Of a stretch of 64,000 bases of DNA, positions 36,459 through 49,103 are shown one piece after another. Origin of the DNA: Diadophis punctatus similis (Eukaryota > Chordata > Lepidosauria > Squamata > Dipsadidae); contig JALIGW010000059.1 in the NCBI GenBank assembly GCA_023053685.1, positions 744,001 to 808,000 on the forward strand. Direction: 5' to 3'. Below the pieces are notes generated by a model. It ran no database searches. It worked only from the letters and a program-made list of their open reading frames with translations, and had not been told where the DNA came from. The position numbers and the translations under genes were made by a program. Numbering within the stretch: position 1 is the first letter of the stretch; each line of letters starts with the position of its first letter.

Positions 36459-36938
36459 CTCAGAAATGAAAAACAAACAGATATTCCTGTTCCCTAGGGT
36501 CTTGAAAGCCGAATTCTCACACCATTTTCAGATCCGAGCTTTCCCTGACGAGTTAGCCCAAGGCGTATCTCAGAATTTTCCATAGAACTGAATTCAGCCC
36601 GAAAACTTCACTTCTGATGCAAAGCTCAGAAATGAAAAAGAAACACATATTCCTTTTCCCTAGGGTCTGGAAAACCGAATTCTCACACCATTTTCAGATC
36701 CGAGCTTTCCCTGACAAGATAGCCAAAGTCGTATCATAGAATTTACCAATTCAGCCAGAAAACTTCACTATTGACAGAGAGCTCAGAAATGAAAAAGAAA
36801 CAGTTATTCCTGTTCCCTAGGGTCTCGAAAACCGAATTCTCACACCATTTTCAGATCCGAGATTTCCCTGAGGAGTTAGCCCAAGCCGTATCATAGAATT
36901 TACCAATTCAGTCCGAAAACTTCACTTTTGACACAGAG

Positions 36939-37758
36939 CTCAGAAATGAAAAAGAAATAGATATTCCTGTTCCCTAGGGTCTTGAAAGCCGAATTCTCAC
37001 ACCATTTTCAGATCCGAGCTTTCCCTGACGAGTTAGCCCAAGGCGTATCTCAGAATTTTCCATAGAACTGAATTCAGCCCGAAAACTTCACTTTTGATGC
37101 AGAGCTCAGAAATGAAAAAGAAACACATATTCCTGTTCCCTAGGGTCTGGAAAGCCGAATTCTCACACCATTTTCAGATCCGAGCTTTCCATGAGGAGTT
37201 AGCCAAAGTCCTATTTCAGAATTTGCCTTAGGACTCAATTCAGCCCGAAAACTTCACTTTTGACACAGAGCTCAGAAATGAAAAACAAACAGATATTCCT
37301 GTTCCCTAGCATCTGGAGAGCCGAATTCTCACACCATTTTCAGATCCGAGCTTTCCCTGAGGAGTTAGCCACTGTCGTATTTCAGAATTTGCCGTAGTAC
37401 TCAATTCAGCGCAAAAAATTTACTTTTGACACAGAGCTCAGAAATGAAAAAGAAACACATATTCATGCTCCCCAGGGTGTGAAAGCCGAATTCTCACACC
37501 ATTTTCAGATCCGAGCTTTCCCTGACTTGTTAGCCAAAGTCGTATTTTAGAATTTGCCTTGGGACTCAATTCAGCCCGAAAACTTCACTTTTGACACAGA
37601 AGTCAGAAATGAAAAAGAAACAGATATCCCTGTTCCCTAGTGTCTGGAAAGCCGAATTCTCACGCCATTTTCAGATCCAAGCTTTCCCTGAGGATTTAGC
37701 CCAAGCCGTATCATAGAATTTACCAATTCAGCCAGAAAACTTCACTTTTGACACAGAG
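36939..37758. repeat. C D E' G H pentamer module (820 bp)
   Basis: Complete copies of this exact order and length end at the start of the next HOR at 27382, 31272, 33539, 36939, 39206, 42606, 45526, 48284 and 52007. Eight of the nine are followed by M'; the copy at 45526 is followed by an M with gacgag. Confidence 0.9.
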
Positions 37759-39048
37759 CTCAGAAATGAAAAAGAAACAGTTATTCCTGTTTCCTATGGT
37801 CTGGAAAGCCAAATTCTCACACCATTTTCAGATCCGAGCTTTCCCTCACGAGTTAGCCCAAGCCGTATCATAGAATTTACCAATTCAGCCAGAAAACTTC
37901 ACTTTTGACACAGAGCTCAGAAATGAAAAAGAAACACATATTCCTGTTACCTAGCGTCTGGAAAGCCGAATTCTCACACCATTTTCAGATCCGAGCTTTC
38001 CCTGAGGAGTTAGCACAACCCGTATCATTGAATTTACCTTAGGACTCAATTCAGCCCGAAAACTTCACTTTTGACACAGAGCTCAGAAATGAAAAAGAAA
38101 CACATATTCCTGTTCCCTAGCGTCTGGAAAGCCTAATTCTCACGCCATTTTCAGATCCGAGCTTTCCCTGAGGAGTTAGCCCAAGCCGTATCATGGAATT
38201 TACCAATTCAGCCAGAAAACTTCACTTTTGACACAGAGCTCAGAAATGAAAAAGAAACAGATATTCCTGTTCCCTAGGGTCTGGAAAGCTGAATTCTCAC
38301 ACCATTTTCAGATCCGAGCTTTCCCTTAGGAGTTAGCCCAACCTGTATCATACAATTTACCTGAGGACTCAATTCAGCCTGAAAACTTCACTTTTGACAC
38401 AGAGCTCAGAAATGAAAAAGAAACACATATTCATGCTCTCCAGGGTCTGGAAAGCCAAAATCTCACACCATTTTCAGAACCTAGCTTTCCCTGAGGAGTT
38501 AGCCAAAGTCGTATTTTAGAATTTGCCTTGGGACTCAATTCAGCCCGAAAACTTCACTTTTGACACAGAGCTCAGAAATGAAAAAGAAACAGTTATTCCT
38601 GTTTCCTATGGTCTGGAAAGCCAAATTCTCACACCATTTTCAGATCCGAGCTTTCCCTGACGAGTTAGCCCAAGCCGTATCATAGAATTTACCAATTCAG
38701 CCAGAAAACTTCACTATTGACACAGAGCTCAGAAATGAAAAAGAAACATATTCCTGTTCCCTAGGGTCTGGAAAGCCAAATTCTCACACCATTTTCAGAT
38801 CCGAGCTTTCCCTGAAGAGTTAGCCCAAGAAGTATCTCAGAATTTGCCATAGAACTGAATTCAGCTAGAAAACTTGACTTTTGACGCAGAGCTCAGAAAT
38901 GAAAAAGAAATACATATTCCTTTTCCCTAGGGTCTGGAAAACCGAATTCTCACACCATTTTCAGATCCGAGCTTTCCCTGACAAGGTAGCCAAAGTCGTA
39001 TCATAGAATTTACCAATTCAGCCAGAAAACTTCACTATTGACAGAGAG

Positions 39049-39205
39049 CTCAGAAATGAAAAAGAAACAGATATTCCTGTTCCCTAGGGTCTGGAAAGCT
39101 GAATTCTCACACCATTTTCAGATCCGAGCTTTCCCTTAGGAGTTAGCCCAAGCCGTATCATAGAATTTACCAATTCAGTCCGAAAACTTCACTTTTGACA
39201 CAGAG
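39049..39205. repeat. K/B hybrid monomer, fixed in the core (157 bp)
   Basis: It has the K head (ggaaagctgaattc, cccttaggag) joined near gttagccca to a B tail (agccgtatcatag, cagtccg). It takes the place of B between A and C at 29492, 33382, 35483, 39049, 41150, 44393, 46826, 50551, 56386 and 59954, so one recombinant was amplified. Confidence 0.9.
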
Positions 39206-41794
39206 CTCAGAAATGAAAAAGAAATAGATATTCCTGTTCCATAGGGTCTTGAAAGCCGAATTCTCACACCATTTTCAGATCCGAGCTTTCCCTGACGAGT
39301 TAGCCCAAGGCGTATCTCAGAATTTTCCATAGAACTGAATTCAGCCCGAAAACTTCACTTTTGACGCAGAGCTCAGAAATGAAAAAGAAACACATATTCC
39401 TGTTCCCTAGGGTCTGGAAAGCCGAATTCTCACACCATTTTCAGATCCGAGCTTTCCATGAGGAGTTAGCCAAAGTCCTATTTCAGAATTTGCCTTAGGA
39501 CTCAATTCAGCCCGAAAACTTCACTTTTGACACAGAGCTCAGAAATGAAAAACAAACAGATATTCCTGTTCCCTAGCGTCTGGAGAGCCGAATTCTCACA
39601 CCATTTTCAGATCCGAGCTTTCCCTGAGGAGTTAGCCACTGTCGTATTTCAGAATTTGCCGTAGTACTCAATTCAGCGCAAAAAATTTACTTTTGACACA
39701 GAGCTCAGAAATGAAAAAGAAACACATATTCATGCTCCCCAGGGTGTGAAAGCCGAATTCTCACACCATTTTCAGATCCGAGCTTTCCCTGACTTGTTAG
39801 CCAAAGTCGTATTTTAGAATTTGCCTTGGGACTCAATTCAGCCCGAAAACTTCACTTTTGACACAGAAGTCAGAAATGAAAAAGAAACAGATATCCCTGT
39901 TCCCTAGTGTCTGGAAAGCCGAATTCTCACGCCATTTTCAGATCCAAGCTTTCCCTGAGGATTTAGCCCAAGCCGTATCATAGAATTTACCAATTCAGCC
40001 AGAAAACTTCACTTTTGACACAGAGCTCAGAAATGAAAAAGAAACAGTTATTCCTGTTTCCTATGGTCTGGAAAGCCAAATTCTCACACCATTTTCAGAT
40101 CCGAGCTTTCCCTCACGAGTTAGCCCAAGCCGTATCATAGAATTTACCAATTCAGCCAGAAAACTTCACTTTTGACACAGAGCTCAGAAATGAAAAAGAA
40201 ACACATATTCCTGTTACCTAGCGTCTGGAAAGCCGAATTCTCACACCATTTTCAGAGCCGAGCTTTCCCTGAGGAGTTAGCACAACCCGTATCATTGAAT
40301 TTACCTTAGGACTCAATTCAGCCTGAAAACTTCACTTTTGACACAGAGCTCAGAAATGAAAAAGAAACACATATTCCTGTTCCCTAGCGTCTGGAAAGCC
40401 TAATTCTCACGCCATTTTCAGATCCGAGCTTTCCCTGAGGAGTTAGCCCAAGCCGTATCATAGAATTTACCAATTCAGCCAGAAAACTTCACTTTTGACA
40501 CAGAGCTCAGAAATGAAAAAGAAACACATATTCATGCTCTCCAGGGTCTGGAAAGCCAAAATCTCACACCATTTTCAGAACCTAGCTTTCCCTGAGGAGT
40601 TAGCCAAAGTCGTATTTTAGAATTTGCCTTGGGACTCAATTCAGCCCGAAAACTTCACTTTTGACACAGAGCTCAGAAATGAAAAAGAAACAGTTATTCC
40701 TGTTTCCTATGGTCTGGAAAGCCAAATTCTCACACCATTTTCAGATCCGAGCTTTCCCTGACGAGTTAGCCCAAGCCGTATCATAGAATTTACCAATTCA
40801 GCCAGAAAACTTCACTATTGACACAGAGCTCAGAAATGAAAAAGAAACATATTCCTGTTCCCTAGGGTCTGGAAAGCCAAATTCTCACACCATTTTCAGA
40901 TCCGAGCTTTCCCTGACGAGTTAGCCCAAGACGTATCTCAGAATTTGCCATAGAACTGAATTCAGCTTGAAAACTTGACTTTTGACGCAGAGGTCAGAAA
41001 TGAAAAAGAAATACATATTCCTTTTCCCTAGGGTCTGGAAAACTGAATTCTCACACCATTTTCAGATCCGAGCTTTCCCTGACAAGGTAGCCAAAGTCGT
41101 ATCATAGAATTTACCAATTCAGCCAGAAAACTTCACTATTGACAGAGAGCTCAGAAATGAAAAAGAAACAGATATTCCTGTTCCCTAGGGTCTGGAAAGC
41201 TGAATTCTCACACCATTTTCAGATCCGAGCTTTCCCTTAGGAGTTAGCCCAAGCCGTATCATAGAATTTACCAATTCAGTCCGAAAACTTCACTTTTGAC
41301 ACAGAGCTCAGAAATGAAAAAGAAATAGATATTCCTGTTCCCTAGGGTCTTGAAAGCCGAATTCTCACACCATTTTCAGATCCGAGCTTTCCCTGACGAG
41401 TTAGCCCAAGGCGTACCTCAGAATTTTCCATAGAACTGAATTCAGCCCGAAAACTTCACTTTTGACGCAGAGCTCAGAAATGAAAAAAAACACATATTCC
41501 TGTTCCCTAGGGTCTGGAAAGCCGAATTCTCACACCATTTTCAGATCCGAGCTTTCCCTGAGGAGTTAGCCCAACCCGTATCATACAATTTACCTTAGGA
41601 CTCAATTCAGCCCGAAAACTTCACTTTTGACACAGAGCTCAGAAATGAAAAAGAAACACATATTCCTGTTCCCTAGCGTCTGGAAAGCCTAATTCTCACG
41701 CCATTTTCAGATCCGAGCTTTCCCTGAGGAGTTAGCCCAAGCCGTATCATAGAATTTACCAATTCAGCCAGAAAACTTCACTATTGACACAGAG

Positions 41795-41960
41795 CTCAGA
41801 AATGAAAAAGAAACAGATATACCTGTTCCCTAGGGTCTGGAAAGCCGAATTCTCACACCATTTTCAGATCCGAGCTTTCCCTGACGAGTTAGCCCAAGGC
41901 GTATCTCAGAATTTTCCATAGAACTGAATTCAGCCCGAAAACTTCACTTTTGATGCAAAG
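41795..41960. repeat. Type P monomer, reference copy (166 bp)
   Basis: Marks: cagatatacctg, cccaaggcg with a C-like tail, and the end gatgcaaag. It occurs only in the O' J P Q module of the core and its derivatives. Confidence 0.88.
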
Positions 41961-42125
41961 CTCAGAAATGAAAAAGAAACACATATTCCTGTTCCCTAGG
42001 GTCTGGAAGCCGAATTCTCACACCATTTTCAGATACGAGCTTTCCCTGAGGAGTTAGCCCAACCCGTATCATAGAATTTACCTTAGGACTCAATTCAGCC
42101 CGAAAACTTCACTTTTGACACAGAG
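41961..42125. repeat. Type Q monomer, reference copy (165 bp)
   Basis: Marks: gtctggaagccg (1-bp loss), ttcagatacgagc, cccaacccgtatcatag with the 9-bp segment. It occurs only directly after P. Confidence 0.88.
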
Positions 42126-43425
42126 CTCAGAAATGAAAAACAAACAGATATTCCTGTTCCCTAGGGTCTTGAAAGCCGAATTCTCACACCATTTTCAGAT
42201 CCGAGCTTTCCCTGACGAGTTAGCCCAAGGCGTATCTCAGAATTTTCCATAGAACTGAATTCAGCCCGAAAACTTCACTTCTGATGCAAAGCTCAGAAAT
42301 GAAAAAGAAACACATATTCCTTTTCCCTAGGGTCTGGAAAACCGAATTCTCACACCATTTTCAGATCCGAGCTTTCCCTGACAAGATAGCCAAAGTCGTA
42401 TCATAGAATTTACCAATTCAGCCAGAAAACTTCACTATTGACAGAGAGCTCAGAAATGAAAAAGAAACAGTTATTCCTGTTCCCTAGGGTCTCGAAAACC
42501 GAATTCTCACACCATTTTCAGATCCGAGATTTCCCTGAGGAGTTAGCCCAAGCCGTATCATAGAATTTACCAATTCAGTCCGAAAACTTCACTTTTGACA
42601 CAGAGCTCAGAAATGAAAAAGAAATAGATATTCCTGTTCCCTAGGGTCTTGAAAGCCGAATTCTCACACCATTTTCAGATCCGAGCTTTCCCTGACGAGT
42701 TAGCCCAAGGCGTATCTCAGAATTTTCCATAGAACTGAATTCAGCCCGAAAACTTCACTTTTGATGCAGAGCTCAGAAATGAAAAAGAAACACATATTCC
42801 TGTTCCCTAGGGTCTGGAAAGCCGAATTCTCACACCATTTTCAGATCCGAGCTTTCCATGAGGAGTTAGCCAAAGTCCTATTTCAGAATTTGCCTTAGGA
42901 CTCAATTCAGCCCGAAAACTTCACTTTTGACACAGAGCTCAGAAATGAAAAACAAACAGATATTCCTGTTCCCTAGCGTCTGGAGAGCCGAATTCTCACA
43001 CCATTTTCAGATCCGAGCTTTCCCTGAGGAGTTAGCCACTGTCGTATTTCAGAATTTGCCGTAGTACTCAATTCAGCGCAAAAAATTTACTTTTGACACA
43101 GAGCTCAGAAATGAAAAAGAAACACATATTCATGCTCCCCAGGGTGTGAAAGCCGAATTCTCACACCATTTTCAGATCCGAGCTTTCCCTGACTTGTTAG
43201 CCAAAGTCGTATTTTAGAATTTGCCTTGGGACTCAATTCAGCCCGAAAACTTCACTTTTGACACAGAAGTCAGAAATGAAAAAGAAACAGATATCCCTGT
43301 TCCCTAGTGTCTGGAAAGCCGAATTCTCACGCCATTTTCAGATCCAAGCTTTCCCTGAGGATTTAGCCCAAGCCGTATCATAGAATTTACCAATTCAGCC
43401 AGAAAACTTCACTTTTGACACAGAG

Positions 43426-46345
43426 CTCAGAAATGAAAAAGAAACAGTTATTCCTGTTTCCTATGGTCTGGAAAGCCAAATTCTCACACCATTTTCAGAT
43501 CCGAGCTTTCCCTCACGAATTAGCCGAAGCCGTATCATAGAATTTACCAATTCAGCCAGAAAACTTCACTTTTGACACAGAGCTCAGAAATGAAAAAGAA
43601 ACACATATTCCTGTTACCTAGCGTCTGGAAAGCCGAATTCTCACACCATTTTCAGATCCGAGCTTTCCCTGAGGAGTTAGCACAACCCGTATCATTGAAT
43701 TTACCTTAGGACTCAATTCAGCCCGAAAACTTCACTTTTGACACAGAGCTCAGAAATGAAAAAGAAACACATATTCATGCTCTCCAGGGTCTGGAAAGCC
43801 AAAATCTCACACCATTTTCAGAACCTAGCTTTCCCTGAGGAGTTAGCCAAAGTCGTATTTTAGAATTTGCCTTGGGACTCAATTCAGCCCGAAAACTTCA
43901 CTTTTGACACAGAGCTCAGAAATGAAAAAGAAACAGTTATTCCTGTTTCCTATGGTCTGGAAAGCCAAATTCTCACACCATTTTCAGATCCGAGCTTTCC
44001 CTGACGAGTTAGCCCAAGCCGTATCATAGAATTTACCAATTCAGCCAGAAAACTTCACTATTGACACAGAGCTCAGAAATGAAAAAGAAACATATTCCTG
44101 TTCCCTAGGGTCTGGAAAGCCAAATTCTCACACCATTTTCAGATCCGAGCTTTCCCTGACGAGTTAGCCCAAGACGTATCTCAGAATTTGCCATAGAACT
44201 GAATTCAGCTAGAAAACTTGACTTTTGACGCAGAGCTCAGAAATGAAAAAGAAATACATATTCCTTTTCCCTAGGGTCTGGAAAACTGAATTCTCACACC
44301 ATTTTCAGATCCGAGCTTTCCCTGACAAGGTAGCCAAAGTCGTATCATAGAATTTACCAATTCAGCCAGAAAACTTCACTATTGACAGAGAGCTCAGAAA
44401 TGAAAAAGAAACAGATATTCCTGTTCCCTAGGGTCTGGAAAGCTGAATTCTCACACCATTTTCAGATCCGAGCTTTCCCTTAGGAGTTAGCCCAAGCCGT
44501 ATCATAGAATTTACCAATTCAGTCCGAAAACTTCACTTTTGACACAGAGCTCAGAAATGAAAAAGAAATAGATATTCCTGTTCCCTAGGGTCTTGAAAGC
44601 CGAATTCTCACACCATTTTCAGATCCGAGCTTTCCCTGACGAGTTAGCCCAAGGCGTACCTCCGAATTTTCCATAGAACTGAATTCAGCCCGAAAACTTC
44701 ACTTTTGACGCAGAGCTCAGAAATGAAAAAAAACACATATTCCTGTTCCCTAGGGTCTGGAAAGCCGAATTCTCACACCACTTTCAGATCCGAGCTTTCC
44801 CTGAGGAGTTAGCCCAACTCGTATCATACAATTTACCTTAGGACTCAATTCAGCCCGAAAACTTCACTTTTGACACAGAGCTCAGAAATGAAAAAGAAAC
44901 ACATATTCCTGTTCCCTAGCGTCTGGAAAGCCTAATTCTCACGCCATTTTCAGATCCGAGCTTTCCCTGAGGAGTTAGCCCAAGCCGTATCATAGAATTT
45001 ACCAATTCAGCCAGAAAACTTCACTATTGACACAGAGCTCAGAAATGAAAAAGAAACAGATATACCTGTTCCCTAGGGTCTGGAAAGCCGAATTCTCACA
45101 CCATTTTCAGATCCGAGCTTTCCCTGACGAGTTAGCCCAAGGCGTATCTCAGAATTTTCCATAGAACTGAATTCAGCCCGAAAACTTCACTTTTGATGCA
45201 AAGCTCAGAAATGAAAAAGAAACACATATTCCTGTTCCCTAGGGTCTGGAAGCCGAATTCTCACACCATTTTCAGATACGAGCTTTCCCTGAGGAGTTAG
45301 CCCAACCCGTATCATAGAATTTACCTTAGGACTCAATTCAGCCCGAAAACTTCACTTTTGACACAGAGCTCAGAAATGAAAAAGAAACAGTTATTCCTGT
45401 TTCCTATGGTCTCGAAAACCGAATTCTCACACCATTTTCAGATCCGAGATTTCCCTGAGGAGTTAGCCCAAGCCGTATCATAGAATTTACCAATTCAGTC
45501 CGAAAACTTCACTTTTGACACAGAGCTCAGAAATGAAAAAGAAATAGATATTCCTGTTCCCTAGGGTCTTGAAAGCCGAATTCTCACACCATTTTCAGAT
45601 CCGAGCTTTCCCTGACGAGTTAGCCCAAGGCGTATCTCAGAATTTTCCATAGAACTGAATTCAGCCCGAAAACTTCACTTTTGATGCAGAGCTCAGAAAT
45701 GAAAAAGAAACACATATTCCTGTTCCCTAGGGTCTGGAAAGCCGAATTCTCACACCATTTTCAGATCCGAGCTTTCCATGAGGAGTTAGCCAAAGTCCTA
45801 TTTCAGAATTTGCCTTAGGACTCAATTCAGCCCGAAAACTTCACTTTTGACACAGAGCTCAGAAATGAAAAACAAACAGATATTCCTGTTCCCTAGCGTC
45901 TGGAGAGCCGAATTCTCACACCATTTTCAGATCCGAGCTTTCCCTGAGGAGTTAGCCACTGTCGTATTTCAGAATTTGCCGTAGTACTCAATTCAGCGCA
46001 AAAAATTTACTTTTGACACAGAGCTCAGAAATGAAAAAGAAACACATATTCATGCTCCCCAGGGTGTGAAAGCCGAATTCTCACACCATTTTCAGATCCG
46101 AGCTTTCCCTGACTTGTTAGCCAAAGTCGTATTTTAGAATTTGCCTTGGGACTCAATTCAGCCCGAAAACTTCACTTTTGACACAGAAGTCAGAAATGAA
46201 AAAGAAACAGATATCCCTGTTCCCTAGTGTCTGGAAAGCCGAATTCTCACGCCATTTTCAGATCCAAGCTTTCCCTGAGGATTTAGCCCAAGCCGTATCA
46301 TAGAATTTACCAATTCAGCCAGAAAACTTCACTTTTGACACAGAG
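43426..46345. repeat. Shortened 18-monomer derivative of the 21-mer
   Basis: Order: M' I L M N A K/B C, then O' J P Q, then M/B C D E' G H (2920 bp). Relative to the 3400-bp 21-mer it has lost J after I, and E/C with A after Q, with an M-head/B-tail hybrid at 45369. The arithmetic fits: 3400 minus 157, 166 and 157. Private changes include cacgaattagccgaag at 43426, ctccgaatttt at 44550 and caccactttcag at 44716. Confidence 0.9.
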
Positions 46346-49103
46346 CTCAGAAATGAAAAAGAAACAGTTATTCCTGTTTCCTATGGTCTGGAAAGCCAAA
46401 TTCTCACACCATTTTCAGATCCGAGCTTTCCCTGACGAGTTAGCCCAAGCCGTATCATAGAATTTACCAATTCAGCCAGAAAACTTCACTTTTGACACAG
46501 AGCTCAGAAATGAAAAAGAAACAGATATTCCTGTTCCCTAGGGTCTTGAAAACCGAATTCTCACACCATTTTCAGATCCGAGCTTTCCCTGACGAGTTAG
46601 CCCAAGACGTATCTCAGAATTTGCCATAGAACTGAATTCAGCTAGAAAACTTCACTTTTGACGCAGAGCTGAGAAATGAAAAAGAAATACATATTTCTTT
46701 TCCCTAGGGTCTGGAAAACCGAATTCTCACACCATTTTCAGATCCGAGCTTTCCCTGACAAGATAGCCAAAGTCGTATCATAGAATTTACCAATTCAGCC
46801 AGAAAACTTCACTATTGACAGAGAGCTCAGAAATGAAAAAGAAACAGATATTCCTGTTCCCTAGGGTCTGGAAAGCTGAATTCTCACACCATTTTCAGAT
46901 CCGAGCATTCCCTTAGGAGTTAGCCCAAGCCGTATCATAGAATTTACCAATTCAGTCCGAAAACTTCACTTTTGACACAGAGCTCAGAAATGAAAAAGAA
47001 ACACATATTCCTGTTCCCTAGCGTCTGGAAAGCCTAATTCTCACGCCATTTTCAGATCCGAGCTTTCCCTGAGGAGTTAGCCCAAGCCGTATCATAGAAT
47101 TTACCAATTCAGCCAGAAAACTTCACTTTTGACACAGAGCTCAGAAATGAAAAAGAAACAGATATTCCTGTTCCCTAGGGTCTGGAAAGCTGAATTCTCA
47201 CACCATTTTCAGATCCGAGCTTTCCCTTAGGAGTTAGCCCATCCTGTATCATACAATTTACCTTAGGACTCAATTCAGCCCGAAAACTTCACTTTTGACA
47301 CAGAGCTCAGAAATGAAAAAGAAACAGTTATTCCTGTTTCCTATGGTCTGGAAAGCCAAATTCTCACACCATTTTCAGATCCGAGCTTTCCCTGAGGAGT
47401 TAGCCCAAGCCGTATCATAGAATTTACCAATTCAGCCAGAAAACTTCACTATTCACACAGAGCTAAGAAATGAAAAATAAACAGATATTCCTGTTTCCTA
47501 GGGTCTGGAAAGCCAAATTCTCACACCATTTTCAGATCCGAGCTTTCCCTGACGAGTTAGCCCAAGACGTATCTCAGAATTTGCCATAGAACTGAATTCA
47601 GCTAGAAAACTTCACTTTTGACGCAGAGCTCAGAAATGAAAAAGAAATACATATTCCTTTTCCCTAGGGTCTGGAAAACCGAATTCTCACACCATTTTCA
47701 GATCCGAGCTTTCCCTGACAAGATAGCCAAAGTCGTATCATAGAATTTACCAATTCAGCCAGAAAACTTCACTATTGACAGAGAGCTCAGAAATGAAAAA
47801 GAAATAGATATTCCTGTTCCCTAGGGTCTTGAAAGCCGAATTCTCACACCATTTTCAGATCCGAGCTTTCCCTGACGAGTTAGCCCAAGGCGTCTCTCAG
47901 AATTTTCCATAGAACTGAATTCAGCCCGAAAACTTCACTTTTGATGCAGAGCTCAGAAATGAAAAAGAAACACATATTCCTGTTCCCTAGGGTCTGGAAA
48001 GCCGAATTCTCACACCATTTTCAGATCCGAGCTTTCCCTGACGAGTTAGCCCAAGGCGTATCTCAGAATTTTCCATAGAACTGAATTCAGCCCGAAAACT
48101 TCACTTTTGATGCAGAGCTCAGAAATGAAAAAGAAACACATATTCCTGTTCCCTAGGGTCTGGAAAGCCGAATTCTCACACCATTTTCAGATCCGAGCTT
48201 TCCATGAGGAGTTAGCCAAAGTCCTATTTCAGAATTTGCCTTAGGACTCAATTCAGCCCGAAAACTTCACTTTTGACACAGAGCTCAGAAATGAAAAAGA
48301 AATAGATATTCCTGTTCCCTAGGGTCTTGAAAGCCGAATTCTCACACCATTTTCAGATCCGAGCTTTCCCTGACGAGTTAGCCCAAGGCGTATCTCAGAA
48401 TTTTCCATAGAACTGAATTCAGCCCGAAAACTTCACTTTTGATGCAGAGCTCAGAAATGAAAAAGAAACACATATTCCTGTTCCCTAGGGTCTGGAAAGC
48501 CGAATTCTCACACCATTTTCAGATCCGAGCTTTCCATGAGGAGTTAGCCAAAGTCCTATTTCAGAATTTGCCTTAGGACTCAATTCAGCCCGAAAACTTC
48601 ACTTTTGACACAGAGCTCAGAAATGAAAAACAAACAGATATTCCTGTTCCCTAGCGTCTGGAGAGCCGAATTCTCACACCATTTTCAGATCCGAGCTTTC
48701 CCTGAGGAGTTAGCCACTGTCGTATTTCAGAATTTGCCGTAGTACTCAATTCAGCGCAAAAAATTTACTTTTGACACAGAGCTCAGAAATGAAAAAGAAA
48801 CACATATTCATGCTCCCCAGGGTGTGAAAGCCGAATTCTCACACCATTTTCAGATCCGAGCTTTCCCTGACTTGTTAGCCAAAGTCGTATTTTAGAATTT
48901 GCCTTGGGACTCAATTCAGCCCGAAAACTTCACTTTTGACACAGAAGTCAGAAATGAAAAAGAAACAGATATCCCTGTTCCCTAGTGTCTGGAAAGCCGA
49001 ATTCTCACGCCATTTTCAGATCCAAGCTTTCCCTGAGGATTTAGCCCAAGCCGTATCATAGAATTTACCAATTCAGCCAGAAAACTTCACTTTTGACACA
49101 GAG
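46346..49103. repeat. Rearranged segment with C/D micro-expansion
   Basis: Starts are 46346 M, 46503 hybrid with N tail, 46669 A, 46826 K/B, 46983 J, 47140 K, 47306 M, 47463 N, 47629 A, 47786 C, 47952 D/C, 48118 D, 48284 C, 48450 D, 48616 E', 48782 G and 48947 H. D at 48118 repeats at 48450 (offset 332 bp). B is absent between A and C at 47786. Two monomer starts are altered: ctgagaaat at 46669 and ctaagaaat at 47463. Confidence 0.87.

Larger units (their letters stand above)
32092..37758. repeat. 5667-bp super-HOR, copy 1 (35 monomers)
   Basis: Two sub-blocks. The 14-mer at 32092-34358 (2267 bp) reads M' I J K L M N A K/B C D E' G H. The 21-mer at 34359-37758 (3400 bp) starts M' I J L M N A K/B C, then O' J P Q E/C, then A B C D E' G H. 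All monomer starts recur exactly 5667 bp later. Private marks of this copy include cagcccg in M' (32092), cccatatcattg in I (34516), attcacacag at the end of J (35971) and tagcatctgg in E' (37271). Confidence 0.92.
37759..43425. repeat. 5667-bp super-HOR, copy 2 (35 monomers)
   Basis: The order matches copy 1: 14-mer at 37759-40025, 21-mer at 40026-43425. Visible differences from copy 1 are few single bases, for example tcatggaattt in J (38082), ttccatagg in C (39206) and ttcagagccgag in I (40183). The ttccatagg change is shared with C at 29649, so exchange with that block is possible. Confidence 0.92.
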
